Positions 18,971-31,082 of a DNA stretch of 64,000 nucleotides are shown piece after piece. Under the pieces are notes generated by a model, which saw only the letters and a program-made list of their open reading frames with translations, did no database searches and was not told the DNA's origin. How positions within the stretch are numbered: the stretch's first letter is position 1; each line of letters opens with the position of its first letter. A program made the translations under genes and the position numbers. The stretch spans positions 3,348,001 through 3,412,000 of the forward strand of contig JAULSU010000004.1 in the NCBI GenBank assembly GCA_030512335.1, read 5' to 3'. This stretch comes from Immersiella caudata. Its lineage: Eukaryota; Ascomycota; Sordariomycetes; Sordariales; Lasiosphaeriaceae.

Positions 18971-21636
18971 ATGTCGGCTCTTCGCTCCTGGCTGCGCGGG
19001 TCCGGCAACGGCGCGGACACCAGTTCAAAGACCTCGTCCAAGGCCGCGAGCCCCTTGCCAAGCCCGGCCGCCAGCTCGCTGGCGCTCAATAATCACGGCA
19101 AGCCGCCGCTGAGCCTGGCGCAGCAGGAGATATCCGATCTCGAGGACGCATTGGAAGCGACGGGCCGCATCATGAACGACGACATTGAAGGCGCTGAAGC
19201 ACGATTGCGCAGCCGCGAGAACGGATCGGCCTTCCACCAGCTCGGCCTGGGACTTGCCGTCTTCATGAGGAGTGTATTGGGTTTCGAGAAGGACATCATG
19301 GGCGAGGCTGCGACCCTCCTGGGCGAGACGGAGAATCGCGCATGGAACGACATGAAGAAAGCACAAAAGGACGCCGAGAAGGCCGTTGGCGGTGGCGGCG
19401 GTTGGTTTTCCAAGGCGGCCCCACCAACTAGCCCCTATGGCGCAACTGGAAACAGTACCAGCAAGATCTACCCTCCGGGTTCCGAGTTTGCCCTGGTTTA
19501 CGCCTTGTCGCTGCTCATGAACGCCATGGTCGGTGTCATGCACGAGAGCTTGACTGAGGGCCTCAAGGGATTCTACAAGCTGCGCAGGGCGTATGCGACG
19601 CTGGACAGCATCATACAGGCTGAGGAGCAGTATGTGAGGTCACTCAACGGCGATGCCTCCACTTCTGGCTCCGCACCCGTATCCATTCCGAGCCAACCCC
19701 GGATGTCGGACGATTTGATGCCCGGAAGCTTTGACGACACGGAATTCGCAGATCTCAAAGACGCGCTTGCTGGAAACGGAAAAGGCGACACTGACCCCGG
19801 GTTTGTTGATATTGGGAAGGAATTCTCGGGTTCACGAACGCCAGGCCTTCCTACGTTCAAAATCAGCGACTCGGACAAGCCACAAGGCCTCACCAGTTCC
19901 GACCCAGCTATTATCGATGAGAAGCTTGGCAAGCTCAGCATTGCCGAGACGCCTACCACGGGAAGTCGGCCGCAAACACCCGCATCCCAAATCCTTCAAG
20001 ATGGCGTCCTTCAGCCGGCCTCCCAGGGCACCAGTTCTGGGCGCCCGCTCCCTACCGGCTCCGAGAAAGACTTGTTCACTTCGCCGGTTGACTCTTTTGT
20101 ATGTCCCGCTGCCGCTTCCTTTTGCCTTTTTACCGTGTTGTCTCAGGGGAAGTCACCTCCAAGGAAGCAGAGCTGACCTTTATCACAGATCCACAGTGGT
20201 GTGAATATGAACTTTGGCATCCTGCTCCTGATCCTCTCCATGGTTCCGCCGGCCTTCTCGCGCCTCCTCTACGTGATCGGGTTCAAGGGCGACCGTGAGC
20301 GTGGAATTCGGATGCTGTGGCAGGCGAGCAAGCACCCCAACATCAATGGTGCCATGGCTGGTCTTATGCTCCTCCAATTCTACAACACCTTCCTTGGGTA
20401 TTCGGATATTCTGCCGAGCGACAGCGATGTCAAGGAGCTAACCAAGGCCGACACCGACTCAGGCGAAGTGGAAACCGTTGCGCCACCAAAGGAGAAATGT
20501 GATGCGCTCCTCGCCGCAATGCGTCAACGCTATCCCAACTCGGGCCTCTGGAAGCTTGAAGAGGCTCGCGTCCGTGCCAATACCAGACATCTCGACGAGG
20601 CGATTGAGATGCTCAAGGCCAATACCGATAACAAGATGAGGCAGATTACCGCCCTCAACAACTTTGAGCTTAGCATGAGCTCGATGTACGCTTTGAACTG
20701 GCCGGAGATGCGCGATAATTTCTTACGCTGCGTCGAGCTCAACGACTGGAGCCACTCTCTGTACTATTACATTGCTGGCTGTGCCGAGCTTGAACTCTAT
20801 CGCGACGAGTTTCATCGCGCAGAAAGTCTCGACAAAGACAGCCCCGAGTATAGGGTTGCGACCACCGAAGCACAAAAATACAAGAAGTCGGCTGAAGAGA
20901 ACCTCAGGAAGGCGCCGACTCTGGCTGGCCGTAAGCGCTTCATGGCCCGCCAGATGCCGTTTGAGGTTTTTGTATCCAGGAAGCTACAGAAGTGGGAGGA
21001 GCGCGTCAAAGCGCTCGGTATTGACCTCGCTGACGCTGTCGGTGTCAGTCCGGCGATGGAGATGATCTATCTGTGGAACGGCAGCAAGCGAATGCCCATG
21101 AATAAGCTTGAGGAGGCGAGAGTTTATCTGGCCTGGGATCGCTGCACGACCACGAAAGAGAATAGAGACAAGATGGAAGCGGAAGCAGACGAGGCTGCTA
21201 TCGCTACACTTGCAGAGTCGGCTCTGTTGAGGCAGTTGGGCAAAGCGACTGAAGCGAGGGAGTTGGTGAAGCCCCTGTTAACTATGGACAGGTACGTTCT
21301 GTGTGTCCCTGTACTTTTACTGTGGCGTTTACTGACACTGTCTGCAGCATGCTGTTCAAGGGGCCCACGAGGGATGACTACTGCCAAGCCGCCGCCCACT
21401 ACGAGACCGCTGCCGTAGCATGGATGGAGTTTTGCAGCCCGGACACATGGCCAAGCACTGACGCCGCTGCGGCTGACGTTGAGGCCTTCCGCAAGGAGAA
21501 GGCGGACGAGTGCCAAACGTATCTCGACAAGGTCTCTAGTTGGGAGGCTTTCACGCTTGATGCGCGGTTTGGCATGAGGGTCAAGGCTGGTATCGAAACG
21601 GTCAAGTGGGTCAAGGGCAAGAAGGGATGGGTGTAG
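18971..21636 (+). CDS. IML2/TTC39-like mitochondrial outer-membrane and inclusion-clearance protein
   Basis: Exons 18,971-20,098, 20,189-21,291 and 21,348-21,636 give 839 residues. The central part has the IML2 family layout: an amino-terminal region with ISDLEDALEATGRIMNDDIE and GLGLAVFMRSVLGFEKDIMG blocks, a Ser/Pro-rich disordered insert (about residues 230-375), the SGVNMNFGILLLILSMVPPA block, then TPR-like helices (LLAAMRQRYPNSGLWKLEEA; IAGCAELELYRDEFHRAESL; PFEVFVSRKLQKWEERVKAL). Yeast Iml2 is a soluble or peripheral protein that helps clear inclusion bodies together with lipid droplets; animal relatives are TTC39 proteins. Both introns have CTGAC branch points and in-phase junctions. 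The extended disordered insert carries TPASQILQDG-type low complexity and differs from the yeast protein. Confidence 0.85.
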
Positions 21637-22085
21637 TCTCTTATACATACTAGAGAAAGGCTAGGCGAACAGGGTACATCCTTAGATGTGGGATAGATGA
21701 CTTGATTACAGTCTTGGATTTTAGAGGAATGGAACATGCAGAGCGGGTGATGGTTATTTTGGCTGTATTGTACATAGAAACAAGAAACCACCATTACTAT
21801 AGATTTGATCTCATGCACTGCACATCGTGAGGCGGTTTAGATAGCTGCCCAATTATACTCATGACGGATGTAATTTCTCCATATTGCATGTTGCCGTATA
21901 GCCCCGAGCAAACTCCTATTCACGATAAAAAGAGAAAAAAGACATGACGGGTATACCAAGCCAAATCCCAGTCCCAGCGCAAACTCCCGGTTCTCACCTT
22001 ACAGTAAACCGCCGGATCCCAAGGAAATGGAGAAGCATCAACTAAAACGAGCACATAACAGAAAACACAAATAGTACACATTTCA
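21637..22085. other. Convergent 3' region
   Basis: AT-rich shared downstream region between the IML2-like gene and the desaturase-like gene on the opposite strand. No gene is seen. Confidence 0.6.
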
Positions 22086-23120
22086 TCACTCACTGCCCCC
22101 ATTTGCCATACTCCTCCTCCCCTTGTTCCTCCTGCTCCTCCTCAACCCCTCAATACCCTCCTGGATCAAGCCCCCCGCCTCATCCGCTGCCTTCTCCCCC
22201 TTCTCCTTCACATGATGCTTTTCCGCCTCGTTCTTCACGTCTCTCATCACGTCCCCGCCCAGACTCGTTCCGTGCATCCAATCCAACACGCCCCAGCACC
22301 CGAAGTTCCCCGTAGGTCGCGAGTAGTGCAGGGAGTTACGCCTAGTAATACCGCCCATGATGATCCCGGGCACGATGGTGTATCCTGACAAAGTGAGGGT
22401 CTCTTCGATAGTGGAGAGGCCGAAGAAGAGGAAGAAGGTGAGCATGTGAAGGTGGCGCTGCAGGAGGAGAGCGGGGAGGTAGATGGGGACGAAGCGGTGG
22501 AGGAGGAATGGGATGGGATGGTCGGCAAAGAGGAGGAGGGAGAAGGGGGCGGCGCGGCGGTGGTGAGCGCAGCGGGCGTGTTGAGCGGCGAGGCGACGGG
22601 TCGTGCGGGATGGGTATTGGGCGTGGAGAATGTAGCGGTGGATGTAGTAGGTTAGGACTTCGCGCGCGGCGAAAAGGAGGGCGATATGCTTGGCCATTTG
22701 CCAGGGAAGAGGGAGGGTAGTGGCGGCGCGGAAGATGGGGGCCTTGAGGTAGAGAGCAGTGCCGAGGGAGAGGAGGCCTTCGAGAACGGTTTCGAGGGTG
22801 AGGTTGAAGATGGCGAGGCCAAGGAGGCGGGCCAGAGCTACAGCATCGCGAGGCGGGAGTGCGGATGTGCCACTGTGTTTGAGGCTCTCGGCGAGGGAGG
22901 GGAGAAGGGTGTCGACAAGGAGGAAGAAGAGCGACGGTATGAGCCAGAATACTATTCGCAACCCAACTGTGCCGAACAGCTCAATCTTGAGGGGAGAATG
23001 ACTGAGGATGAGGGTCGTCCACGTCATGTAAAAGAAAAGGAGGTTCAACGAGGTTGACCATGATGTGAGTGAAGTCGAGAAGAAATACGAGGCGATGGGA
23101 ACCGACATGAGCAGATCCAT
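22086..23120 (-). CDS. Fatty-acid hydroxylase / sterol desaturase family membrane protein
   Basis: Single-exon gene of 344 residues, started at the ATG at 23,120 (MDLLMSVPIASYFF); upstream extension of the frame has poor composition. Several hydrophobic segments (MTWTTLILSHS; VGLRIVFWLIPSLFFLLVDTLL; LARLLGLAIFNLTLETV; HMLTFFLFFGLSTIEETLTL) flank histidine clusters: HRYILH near residue 180, AQHARCAHHRR near 197, DHPIPFLLH near 216 and LHYSRPTGNFG, then LDWMHGT near 288. These are the positions of the di-iron histidine boxes of the family, although the second box is less regular than in ERG3 or ERG25. The likely site is the ER membrane; the substrate (a sterol or long-chain lipid) is not predictable. 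The tail is basic (LRRSRRNKGRRS). Confidence 0.78.
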   Translation of the reverse strand: MDLLMSVPIASYFFSTSLTSWSTSLNLLFFYMTWTTLILSHSPLKIELFGTVGLRIVFWLIPSLFFLLVDTLLPSLAESLKHSGTSALPPRDAVALARLLGLAIFNLTLETVLEGLLSLGTALYLKAPIFRAATTLPLPWQMAKHIALLFAAREVLTYYIHRYILHAQYPSRTTRRLAAQHARCAHHRRAAPFSLLLFADHPIPFLLHRFVPIYLPALLLQRHLHMLTFFLFFGLSTIEETLTLSGYTIVPGIIMGGITRRNSLHYSRPTGNFGCWGVLDWMHGTSLGGDVMRDVKNEAEKHHVKEKGEKAADEAGGLIQEGIEGLRRSRRNKGRRSMANGGSE

Positions 23121-25417
23121 CTTGACGGTTTCGTGCCTGCGACTGCGATTACAACTTGTTGAGCCTAGAATGAAGATGCCATAAACTGGAGCTGGGCAGT
23201 TGATGAGAGAAAAGACCTTAGCATCCATCGACTTTACATTGTCGTCTTCATGCTCCGCCAAGTTCGAGAGCACTCATTACGTCATACCTTAAGCTCAAGC
23301 TCCCCAATCGCTCACCGAAACAGGAAGGCGGTCAATGTTGGCAGAATTTTGACCAAAGAGCAGAGTTCGCGATTTGCTAAGTGCAACCAAAAGAGCGGCG
23401 GATGAGATGGTGAAGTTGGGGATAGACAACGAATCCAGTGATTGCTGTTGTTGCCGCCATCGAATTGGCATCCGAGGACGCCTTCCCCGCAAGGCCGAAC
23501 AATTTCGGGAGGCTTTCCGGCCGTTGGATCTCTAGCGCCAACTCCAAAAACAGACAGGGGCTAATCGCGAGAGATCGCCTTCAAGGGACAAGTTGGACGC
23601 GGAAACCTCTCAACGGCCGTTACCCGGCTCAAGCTGGATGCCAGAACTGCCGTGATACAGCTGGTTGGCGCTCAGAGGCATTCCGCAGCCCGGCGCACGG
23701 GGCCTCTGGTAAAAACCCGGCAAGCCCGTCACGCTCAGCTCTTTGCGGAGCGACACGGAGCCTTCCAAAGCGGAACTCGGAGATCATACCTACTCGGCAG
23801 TCTCTCTGGCTCACCAGATAGGAGCCGGTAGCGGCGGATAAGCTGCTTCGGTCAAGCTGAAACTGAATTGCGCTGGGGCCTGCATCCAGAACCACACCCG
23901 TGAGATGTGAGATGCATGCAAGCTGCACCTCAGTGGCTCCTCCTCCGCGACCACCACCCACAATCAATTGGCTTCGGCCCAATGAGCGACCGAGACATGA
24001 TGTTCCTTTTCACGCTGCGAAGGGATGAAGCGCGGGAGCCGACGAACACTGAAACCAGGTCAGCATACCATAGTAGTGGTCCTCACCGCGCTCATCACAA
24101 TTAGACAAAGACGAGGTGTTGATGAGGGGGGACCGCGGGGGCAAGAGAGGCACTGAGAGGCGGGGAAGAGGGTCGAGGAGTCCGGGTGCGGGTGCGGCCT
24201 GCTGTGTCGCTTCCAGAAAACGATAGTTAATTCTCCATCTCAGGTGTTACGCAGGGATTCTCCACACGCAACACCCAGAGTTTGCAACGGACGGTTCGTC
24301 TCCTCTTGCATGAAAACAGCCTCCCACTGTGAGAGCCGAAAACGAGAAAGAAGGTCTAGCGATTGCGGGGCCGGGCTTCGCTTCTCACGATCGACTCCGC
24401 TGTGGGTCGGACTCGGAGCTCAGGCCTCGCGCAGCTCTGACTGGCGTGCGTGGGAGCTCCGCGAAGAAGCTGCATTCTGGGCTGCGTTCTTTTTCCCTCG
24501 CCTGCGAGGTTCTGTTGGGCCAAAAGGGGCCTCAGCTATGGGCGTGGGGGGCGGGGCAGCGAATGCACGGGCATAACTGGTCGCTGCTAAACAAAAAAAG
24601 GGGTGGGAGTGATCAATCCAGGGGGTCTGGTGCTCCCGTCCAGCTGTTAAGGTCGCACGCGGGTGAGGGCGGGCCAAGGCTAACAGCGCAGTTGGGAGGA
24701 GGACCCGTTTTGATAGATTGCCCAATCTGAGTGGCATCCCGGGCCTCACAGCAACCGGGTCGAGCGCACAGTCCCTTTCGCTGTGGTCTCCGTCCTCGTC
24801 GTCCCTGGATTTTGATCTCCACTTCCTCCTGCAGCAGCAGAGCAAAGCAAAGCTACCTTACGGCTCTCACCCCCCTTTCGCTCACGCCGTGTTTGGCAGC
24901 GACTTCTGCCTTCGCACTCCTTCGAAGCGCTGCGCTGCATGCCAACGCCCATTTCTCCACCGCCCAACCTTCTCCTCTGCACGCCACCGTAGGAAGAGGA
25001 AAGACACGGTCAATGCTCGGCCCTCTAGCCCGCGACATGCAGCAAGGCGTTGCCCGACCCCGTCGCCTGCTTCCCAGTCCGTCGAGCTTGGTGCTGTGAA
25101 GTCAATTGAATCCCTACTCGAGGCAGGGTTCACAGGGTTTCCTACGCAGAGCAAAGACCCTTACAAACGGTTGTAGCGTGTCTTTGACACCTGACCGCCT
25201 CGCAGACGCACGAGACTGAACGCAGGTCAGCAGTTTGCTACTGCAGGAGGCAGTCTCAAGAATTAGCCGCGCCCGATCTGCGAGACCCAGCAGCAAGCAA
25301 CCTCAACTCGGACAGAGTTTGACACGCGGATCTTCCAGAAGGAGGCTTTCGGCGTCCGAGGTACCGGGCTAACGCGCCATAACACTTTCTCGGCACGCCG
25401 CCGACGCCGCCGCCGCG
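23121..25417. other. Long divergent intergenic region of about 2.3 kb
   Basis: It separates the desaturase-like gene and the alpha/beta hydrolase gene, which point away from each other. Pyrimidine-rich stretches precede 25,418. Reading frames exist but none looks like a conserved protein; a long leader or unrecognised exons cannot be excluded. Confidence 0.5.
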
Positions 25418-28400
25418 ATGGACCTCTCCTCCTCCCCACCCATCCAGCCCCCTTTCGCAGTCCCGCGGCATACCCGTGATAGAGAACGTGGCCGGGTTCG
25501 CGACCACGATCGCGACGCCTCCCTTGCTTCCTCGCGCCGCCACAACGCCCACGCGCCTCGCCCCATCTCCACGGCGGACACGACCCGCGACAGAGACTCC
25601 AGCGACGTCTTCGGCGACTGGACCGATCGAGACCGTGAGCGATACGTCGAGCGCTATCTCCGCGACAGAAACAACGACCCCGACGCCCCGCCTCCCGGCT
25701 CTTCTGCCGGTGCCTCGCCCGAGGTCATCTCGTCGCTCATCACTTCGCTCTCCGCCATCTCCCGGCCGTTGAGCAAGCATTTCGAGAGCCCCTCGTACCT
25801 GAACCCGAACGGGCTCCGGACTCCAATCAACCTCTCCACCCCGAGCTCACCTACCGGCGGCTCTTTCGGTGTTGACTACGGCGCTTACACTCAGCCGTCC
25901 CTGAACGAGGTCCAGGAGGAGGACGTGCCCCTGGATGAGCTGTCCGCGGCGCCTCCAGTGATTAGAACGTCGAAGCCACCTAGCGGCTTCTCACCATTGA
26001 CTGCGCAGAAGTCGCCCAGGAGCCCAGGCACTCGAGATGCCTCCGGTCTGAGAAACCTACTCTCGCGGGGCAGCTCCGGTGGTGTTTCCCGTCCTTCTAG
26101 TAGGGGTTCGGTGACTTCCGCTGCTGAAAGCATCGGCAAGCTCAGTATCGAACGCACAAGGGAACCTTTGTCTGGCACGGAGGGGGATACAACTTTAAAT
26201 AGCCAAAAGTCTCATGACAGTTGGGGGAAGAAGAGCGGCAGAAATCAGCGTGGGTTGATGTACATGAGCAGTAGGGAGCGACTGAAGGAAAAGGAAGCAA
26301 CAAAAAAGAGAGCAGGCATCGGCGCCGTAGGCGGGACAGGGAACGGACTCGCATCGGGGAACGGTAACCTGCGCCTTGATCCGCTATCAGCAGAGTCTGT
26401 GATCAACGAGGAATCGCTGAGCGATTCGCCGCCTCAGTCTCAGCGGCTGAGCTGGAGCGCAGATACGGGAGGAAACAACGGCCTTCCCAGCCCACGGCCC
26501 ATCCCGACCAGAGACTCGTCGCTCAGGAAGACAGGACCAAACGCAAAGAGGTCGTCGGCTCGCAATTCCAAGACGTCGAAGCGGGACAGCGACGGCGCTG
26601 CCAACGGGACAATCCAGGAGTTGGAAGAACATAGCAGCGGAACGCGCAATTCCCGCAGCGACACAAAGAGACGCCAAGCTAGCATGAAGAGGGAGGAGCT
26701 TGACCCGGTGCGTCTTTCGGCCGACCTACCGCGAAACCCATCATCATTCAGCAAGCCCCGCCCAGACATCCATAGCACAAGTCCACCCACACCGGCGAGT
26801 GCGATGTTCCCTGACGTTGATCCCATGGATGATGGCGCGCCATCTCCTGCAGTTGCTCAAGGGCGCAGGAGGGACAGGGAAGCAAGCGCCGAGGGTAAGT
26901 ATAGGCGACGCTCTGGTCACCTCACACCAGATCCCCTCGGAGGATATCTCAGCGAGAACGGGGCAACATCAGTCAAGACGAAACGCAGTAGCAGCAGACT
27001 CAAGCGACTTTCCGGCGCCGCGAGCCCCACCACAGACCGATCTTCAGATCACGGTGTCGCCACTGGGAACACCCACAGCGACCAGCCACATATTGCATAC
27101 GAGCGGCCGACGAGCGCCGATAGCATCGACGACGCTGTCGAGAGCTACCTGTGCAGCCCACGTCTGAGCCAGAAGATTCGGCATCCGCAGACAGGCAGGG
27201 TGATTAGTTTCAGCGAAGTGGGCGACCCAAATGGAAGCGCTGTCTTTTGCTGCGTGGGCATGGGCTTGACGAGATACATCACAGCATTCTACGATGAGCT
27301 GGCATTGACTCTGAAGCTGCGTCTTATTACGCCGGATCGACCGGGTGTGGGAGACAGTGAGCCATACGCCGAGGGTACTGCGACCCCTCTAGGATGGCCT
27401 GGTAAGTTCATCTTTGCGAAGTGATACCGACTGGTGACTGACGATGAATCAGATGACGTCTACGCGATTTGCCAATCTTTGAAGATCACCAAGTTCTCCA
27501 TTCTCGCACACTCCGCGGGCGCTATCTATGCATTGGCGACGGCATTGCGTATGCCTCAGCACATTCGGGGAAGGATACACTTGCTCGCGCCCTGGATCCC
27601 CCCATCGCAGATGAACGTGTTTGGTGCTAGCGCCCAGACCCCACTGCCTCCAACCAACGCCATCCCTACAAGTCAGCGGATCCTGAGAGCTCTCCCTACC
27701 CCTTTTCTCAAAGCCGCCAACAGCAGCTTCATGACAGCCACCAGCTCCAGTATCACTAGCTCCCTCCCAAAACAAAAACGTGCCAAGAGGGACAAGAAAG
27801 CCCTCGCCGCGAAGGAGGCCAAGCGCGCGAGCGCGGAAGCCCTGGAAAACAAGGAGAATCGCCTCAGCGATCATCTGCCAAAAGATATGCCACAAATACA
27901 GTCGGCCGACGAGAAGATGGACCAGATACGACCGACAGGGGCAGGTCCAACCTCTCCAGAGCCGACCCGAACGAACACGAACGCAGTCGGACACCGCCAT
28001 AACCGCTCGAACTCGTCGCAGCAGGGCAGCAGGAGGCAGTCGGAGAAGGAGGAGCACATCCTCTCGGCTGCTGCTGCCATTGCGAGCTCACAACTCATGG
28101 ACCGGGAACGTCAGGAGACGTACGATAACCGCCTCACACACGCCATTTGGCAGCTAGCAACTACTGGAGCGAACCCGGCAGTGGACTTGTTGGTTTGCCT
28201 GGAACGACGACACACTATCGGCTTCCGATACGTCGACATTACGAGACCAGTGGTGATCCACCATGGCAGCAGGGATACTCGCGTCCCCGTGGAGAACGTC
28301 AAGTGGCTAGGGAAGATGATGCGACGCTGCGAAGTGCGCGTTCTGGAAGGCGAAGGCCATGGTTTAATGGCCAGCGCCCCCGTCATGGGCGGCATCCTGA

Positions 28401-28501
28401 TGGAAGTCAGTCGGGAATGGGAAGAATGGGGTCGCGTAACTGGCGCGACGAGGCGTGAAACCGAACGAACAAGAAGAGGAACCATCGGCCAAGCAAGGTG
28501 A
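25418..28501 (+). CDS. Large alpha/beta hydrolase with disordered amino-terminal half
   Basis: Exons 25,418-27,401 and 27,453-28,501 give about 1,010 residues. The first 590 residues are Ser/Arg/Pro-rich and probably disordered. The hydrolase fold begins near HPQTGRVISFSEVGDPNGSA and continues VFCCVGMGLTRYITAFYDEL, LRLITPDRPGVGDS and, after the intron, LKITKFSILAHSAGAIYALA (nucleophile Ser in AHSAG). A second disordered insert of about 130 residues separates this from HHGSRDTRVPVENVKWL (acid) and EGEGHGLM (histidine). The triad is therefore present. The stop at 28,499-28,501 falls inside CAAG|GTGAGT, a good 5' splice site, so a further small exon may exist. Substrate unknown; localisation not evident (no signal peptide). 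Confidence 0.8.
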
Positions 28502-29014
28502 GTGTTTCCGGTGAGCTGTACTCGAGGGCCAGGCCTGGCACAATTATGCCATTACCTCCGAACCACGGCTTGCCAGTCAGTATTTTGACGGCCTCTCAAG
28601 CACAAGGGAAAGGAGCCTGCGAAATTGCTCCGGGTCAGGGTGTGAGTGACACATCTAAAAACGTGTGGATATCTGCCAGCGCACATAGCGGTCTGGATTC
28701 TTTTTCTTGACGACCTCTGTCGATGTCTTATTCCTACCCACCTATCTATATCCTAGGTACTTGTACTTGTGTACAATAATGTCCAATGTATAATGCAACG
28801 CGTTCGAAGCATCGTGGTTCCAGCCGGTCCGTGAATGCCCTGAAGACATCCGGATCTGTCACTGACTTGCCGCTCTCTCGGCATTGGTACCCCTTACCAG
28901 TGAACTGGACTTTGCTCTGCACGACAAACTGGAATCCGTTCCCTCTACGGCCAACCTCTCAGGGACATCGATCGCCCCTGGTGTTGATCCATCGTCGCAG
29001 TTCCCGCACGCCGC
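28502..29014. other. Convergent 3' region
   Basis: Downstream of the hydrolase gene and of the basic-tailed protein on the other strand. No separate gene is supported; a last hydrolase exon could lie here. Confidence 0.5.
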
Positions 29015-29825
29015 TCAGACAGGAACGGGTGCTCCGGGCAGGCCGGCAGCTCCGGTGAGCTCGGACGGTTCAAGCTGGACCCGAAGCTTCAAGCTGTTCA
29101 CAAACACAAGTCAGCCATCATGCAGTCTCAGCCACCGCAGAAGAGAACCGGTAAGCATACGTAGGCATGCGGGGCTTTAGCTTAGACACATACCCACCCT
29201 TTGGCCGCTTATTCTTGACCTTGTCCTTCCCCCTCTTTACCCTATTCTTCAATCTCGACGCATACCCGCGCGCCTTCTTCACTGCACGTCGGGGCAGCAG
29301 CTTGAGCTTCTTGCGTCGCAGACCCTTTAGCTTCTTGGCCTTGCTGCCCGGCGCAGGGGTCTTCTTGCCGAAGTCACCGAGGTGAGGGAGGTGGATGGTG
29401 TTGATGTTGTTGTCCACGGGGGGAAGTTCTATGTGAGGGTTGGCAAGGGCGGCGTCGAGATGAGAGGCGGCAGCAGTGAGGTTGATGGGCTCGGGAGGGA
29501 ATTGGAAGTTGTGGAGGGATTGGTTGAGGTCTTGGGAGTGGGCGCGGTCGGGTTGCTTGCCGGCGGCGACGGCGGACCGGGTGGGGAGCTGTGCTGAGGA
29601 GGCAGAGGACGCGCGGGCCTTGGTGGCTTTTCCGGCTTTGGTCTTGTCTTTGGGGATCTTTTCCTTGGGCTTGTCCTTCTCCTTGGGCTTGTCCTTGTGC
29701 TTGGAGTCGGTGGGCTTCTTCTTCGAGTCAGGGGAGGGCGGTGCCGCAGGGGCTTCAGGGAGAGGCGCTGCAACTTCCAGTTGGGCCTCCGGAACCTCGG
29801 GCGTGGTCTTGCCCCAGTGGAACAT
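29015..29825 (-). CDS. Lysine-rich hypothetical protein
   Basis: Preferred model: exon 1 29,825-29,161, intron 29,160-29,094 (GTATGC donor, GCTGAC branch point, GAACAG acceptor), exon 2 29,093-29,015; 247 residues. If the intron is retained the frame still ends at 29,118 (235 residues). The sequence starts MFHWGKTTPEVPEAQLEV. It then has a Lys/Pro/Asp low-complexity region with repeats of DKPKEK, a more ordered middle (LNQSLHNFQFPPEPINLTAA) and a very basic region (KAKKLKGLRRKKLKLLPRR) that could be a nuclear or nucleolar localisation signal or bind nucleic acid. I recognise no domain. Confidence 0.5.
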
Positions 29826-30755
29826 TGTAGGAGGGGGGCCACTGAGGATGAGATGGAGAGGTTAGCCTAAGGCACATGGACTGTTGAGCAGAGTCCTTTG
29901 CGGGGCAGAAGATGAGCGTCGAGGGGAAATTGACTCACACGCGTGTCAGGATGATGCTACAGGGCCCCAGATAAGGAAATATCGTACGAAAATGGATGAA
30001 TGAAGTGTAGGAATTCCGTGTAGGGCAGTTCGTTATGTGTTGGCTGGCAGCAGGAAGAGAATCGTGATGTTTGTCTTTGCAAACGAGGCCCGGTCCAGTT
30101 GACTGGCGGACAAAACCGAAGTCCTGCCCAGCATCAAACATCGTTCTTTCCTCGACCAGCAAAGTTTGAGCAAGGACCAAACACTTTTTGCCAATCAACA
30201 CTGGTTGAAAAGCTCATTGCCTTCCCGCTCTAATTGTCTCGGATTGGGAAATCGCTATCAGCCCATTCCGCTCCGCAGCGAACACGAGCCCGATCCCCGT
30301 GATGCTCGCCGAGGAGTCTTGTGTCACGGAACGGGCGCACAGTCGGACATAGTGCCATGATACTTCGGCTGGAATGGCAGTCGACCATTTCCACTCTCGC
30401 CTAGATCCCCCGAGGCCACCTCGTCCGAAGAGAAGGCATGCTCGTGTCCATCTTCGGCCGCGGGGTCATTATCGACGCACAAGCTCAATCCGCAGTGGTC
30501 TCACTCCTAAAGAGTAGACGAGATAATCGCAGCTGACACCTTTTACGACCAGCCCGGCATGCCCTGGTGTTTCCTGAAGCTGATCTCCATAAGTATGACC
30601 CTTGTTTTCCCTCGAGCCCAGCATCATCTCTCCGTTCTCCCCCTCTTTCAAACATAACAAACTCGACACAACATCAACCAAGTCAGCCATCAAGTCACAT
30701 CTCGGATCCCAAACCCAGATACATCACCAACAAGAAGAAACCTCCATCATTCACC
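29826..30755. other. Divergent intergenic region
   Basis: Contains the probable leader of the gene at 30,756 (a long CA/TC-rich stretch from about 30,600). No other gene is supported. Confidence 0.5.
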
Positions 30756-31082
30756 ATGCCAGGTGAGTCGAACCCTCTCCCAACCATGCAGCGCAACCAT
30801 GCTGATCGTATGACGATGTTTTCCCCCAGACATCAACTATTCTGATTACGGTAGACATCTTCGCTCCCTGGAACCTTGACCGTCAAGTGGTACCTGTATT
30901 TACGCTTCGCTCATGATTTCGCAGAATCGCAGGCAAAGATGTCGAAGGCTGAACTAGACAAGTGGGCGCCCAAAATCATTCGAGGTGATTTTGTGTCCCT
31001 GAGCAATGATGCCCTCAAAGACCTCAAGGTGGAGGCAGAAAAGAAGGAGGACGGGTCTTCTGGAAACGCAAAGGACTTCTAG
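30756..31082 (+). CDS. Small hypothetical protein (61 residues), three exons
   Basis: Exons 30,756-30,762 (7 bases), 30,830-30,850 (21 bases) and 30,925-31,082. Introns of 67 and 74 bases have GT-AG ends, the first with donor GTGAGT. Joined, the product begins MPDINYSDYESQAKMSKAEL and continues DKWAPKIIRGDFVSLSNDAL, followed by an acidic-basic tail with KDLKVEAEKKED. The composition is that of a small soluble helical protein with no signal peptide or membrane segment. I do not recognise the family. The very short first exons are typical of compact fungal genes but make the model less certain; translation from the last exon's own upstream frame would start with an unrelated sequence. Confidence 0.55.

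Noticed and set aside
24244..25176. Several plus-strand frames upstream of the hydrolase gene
   Set aside because: Low-complexity Ser/Pro/Arg composition in a GC-rich promoter and leader; no conserved feature.
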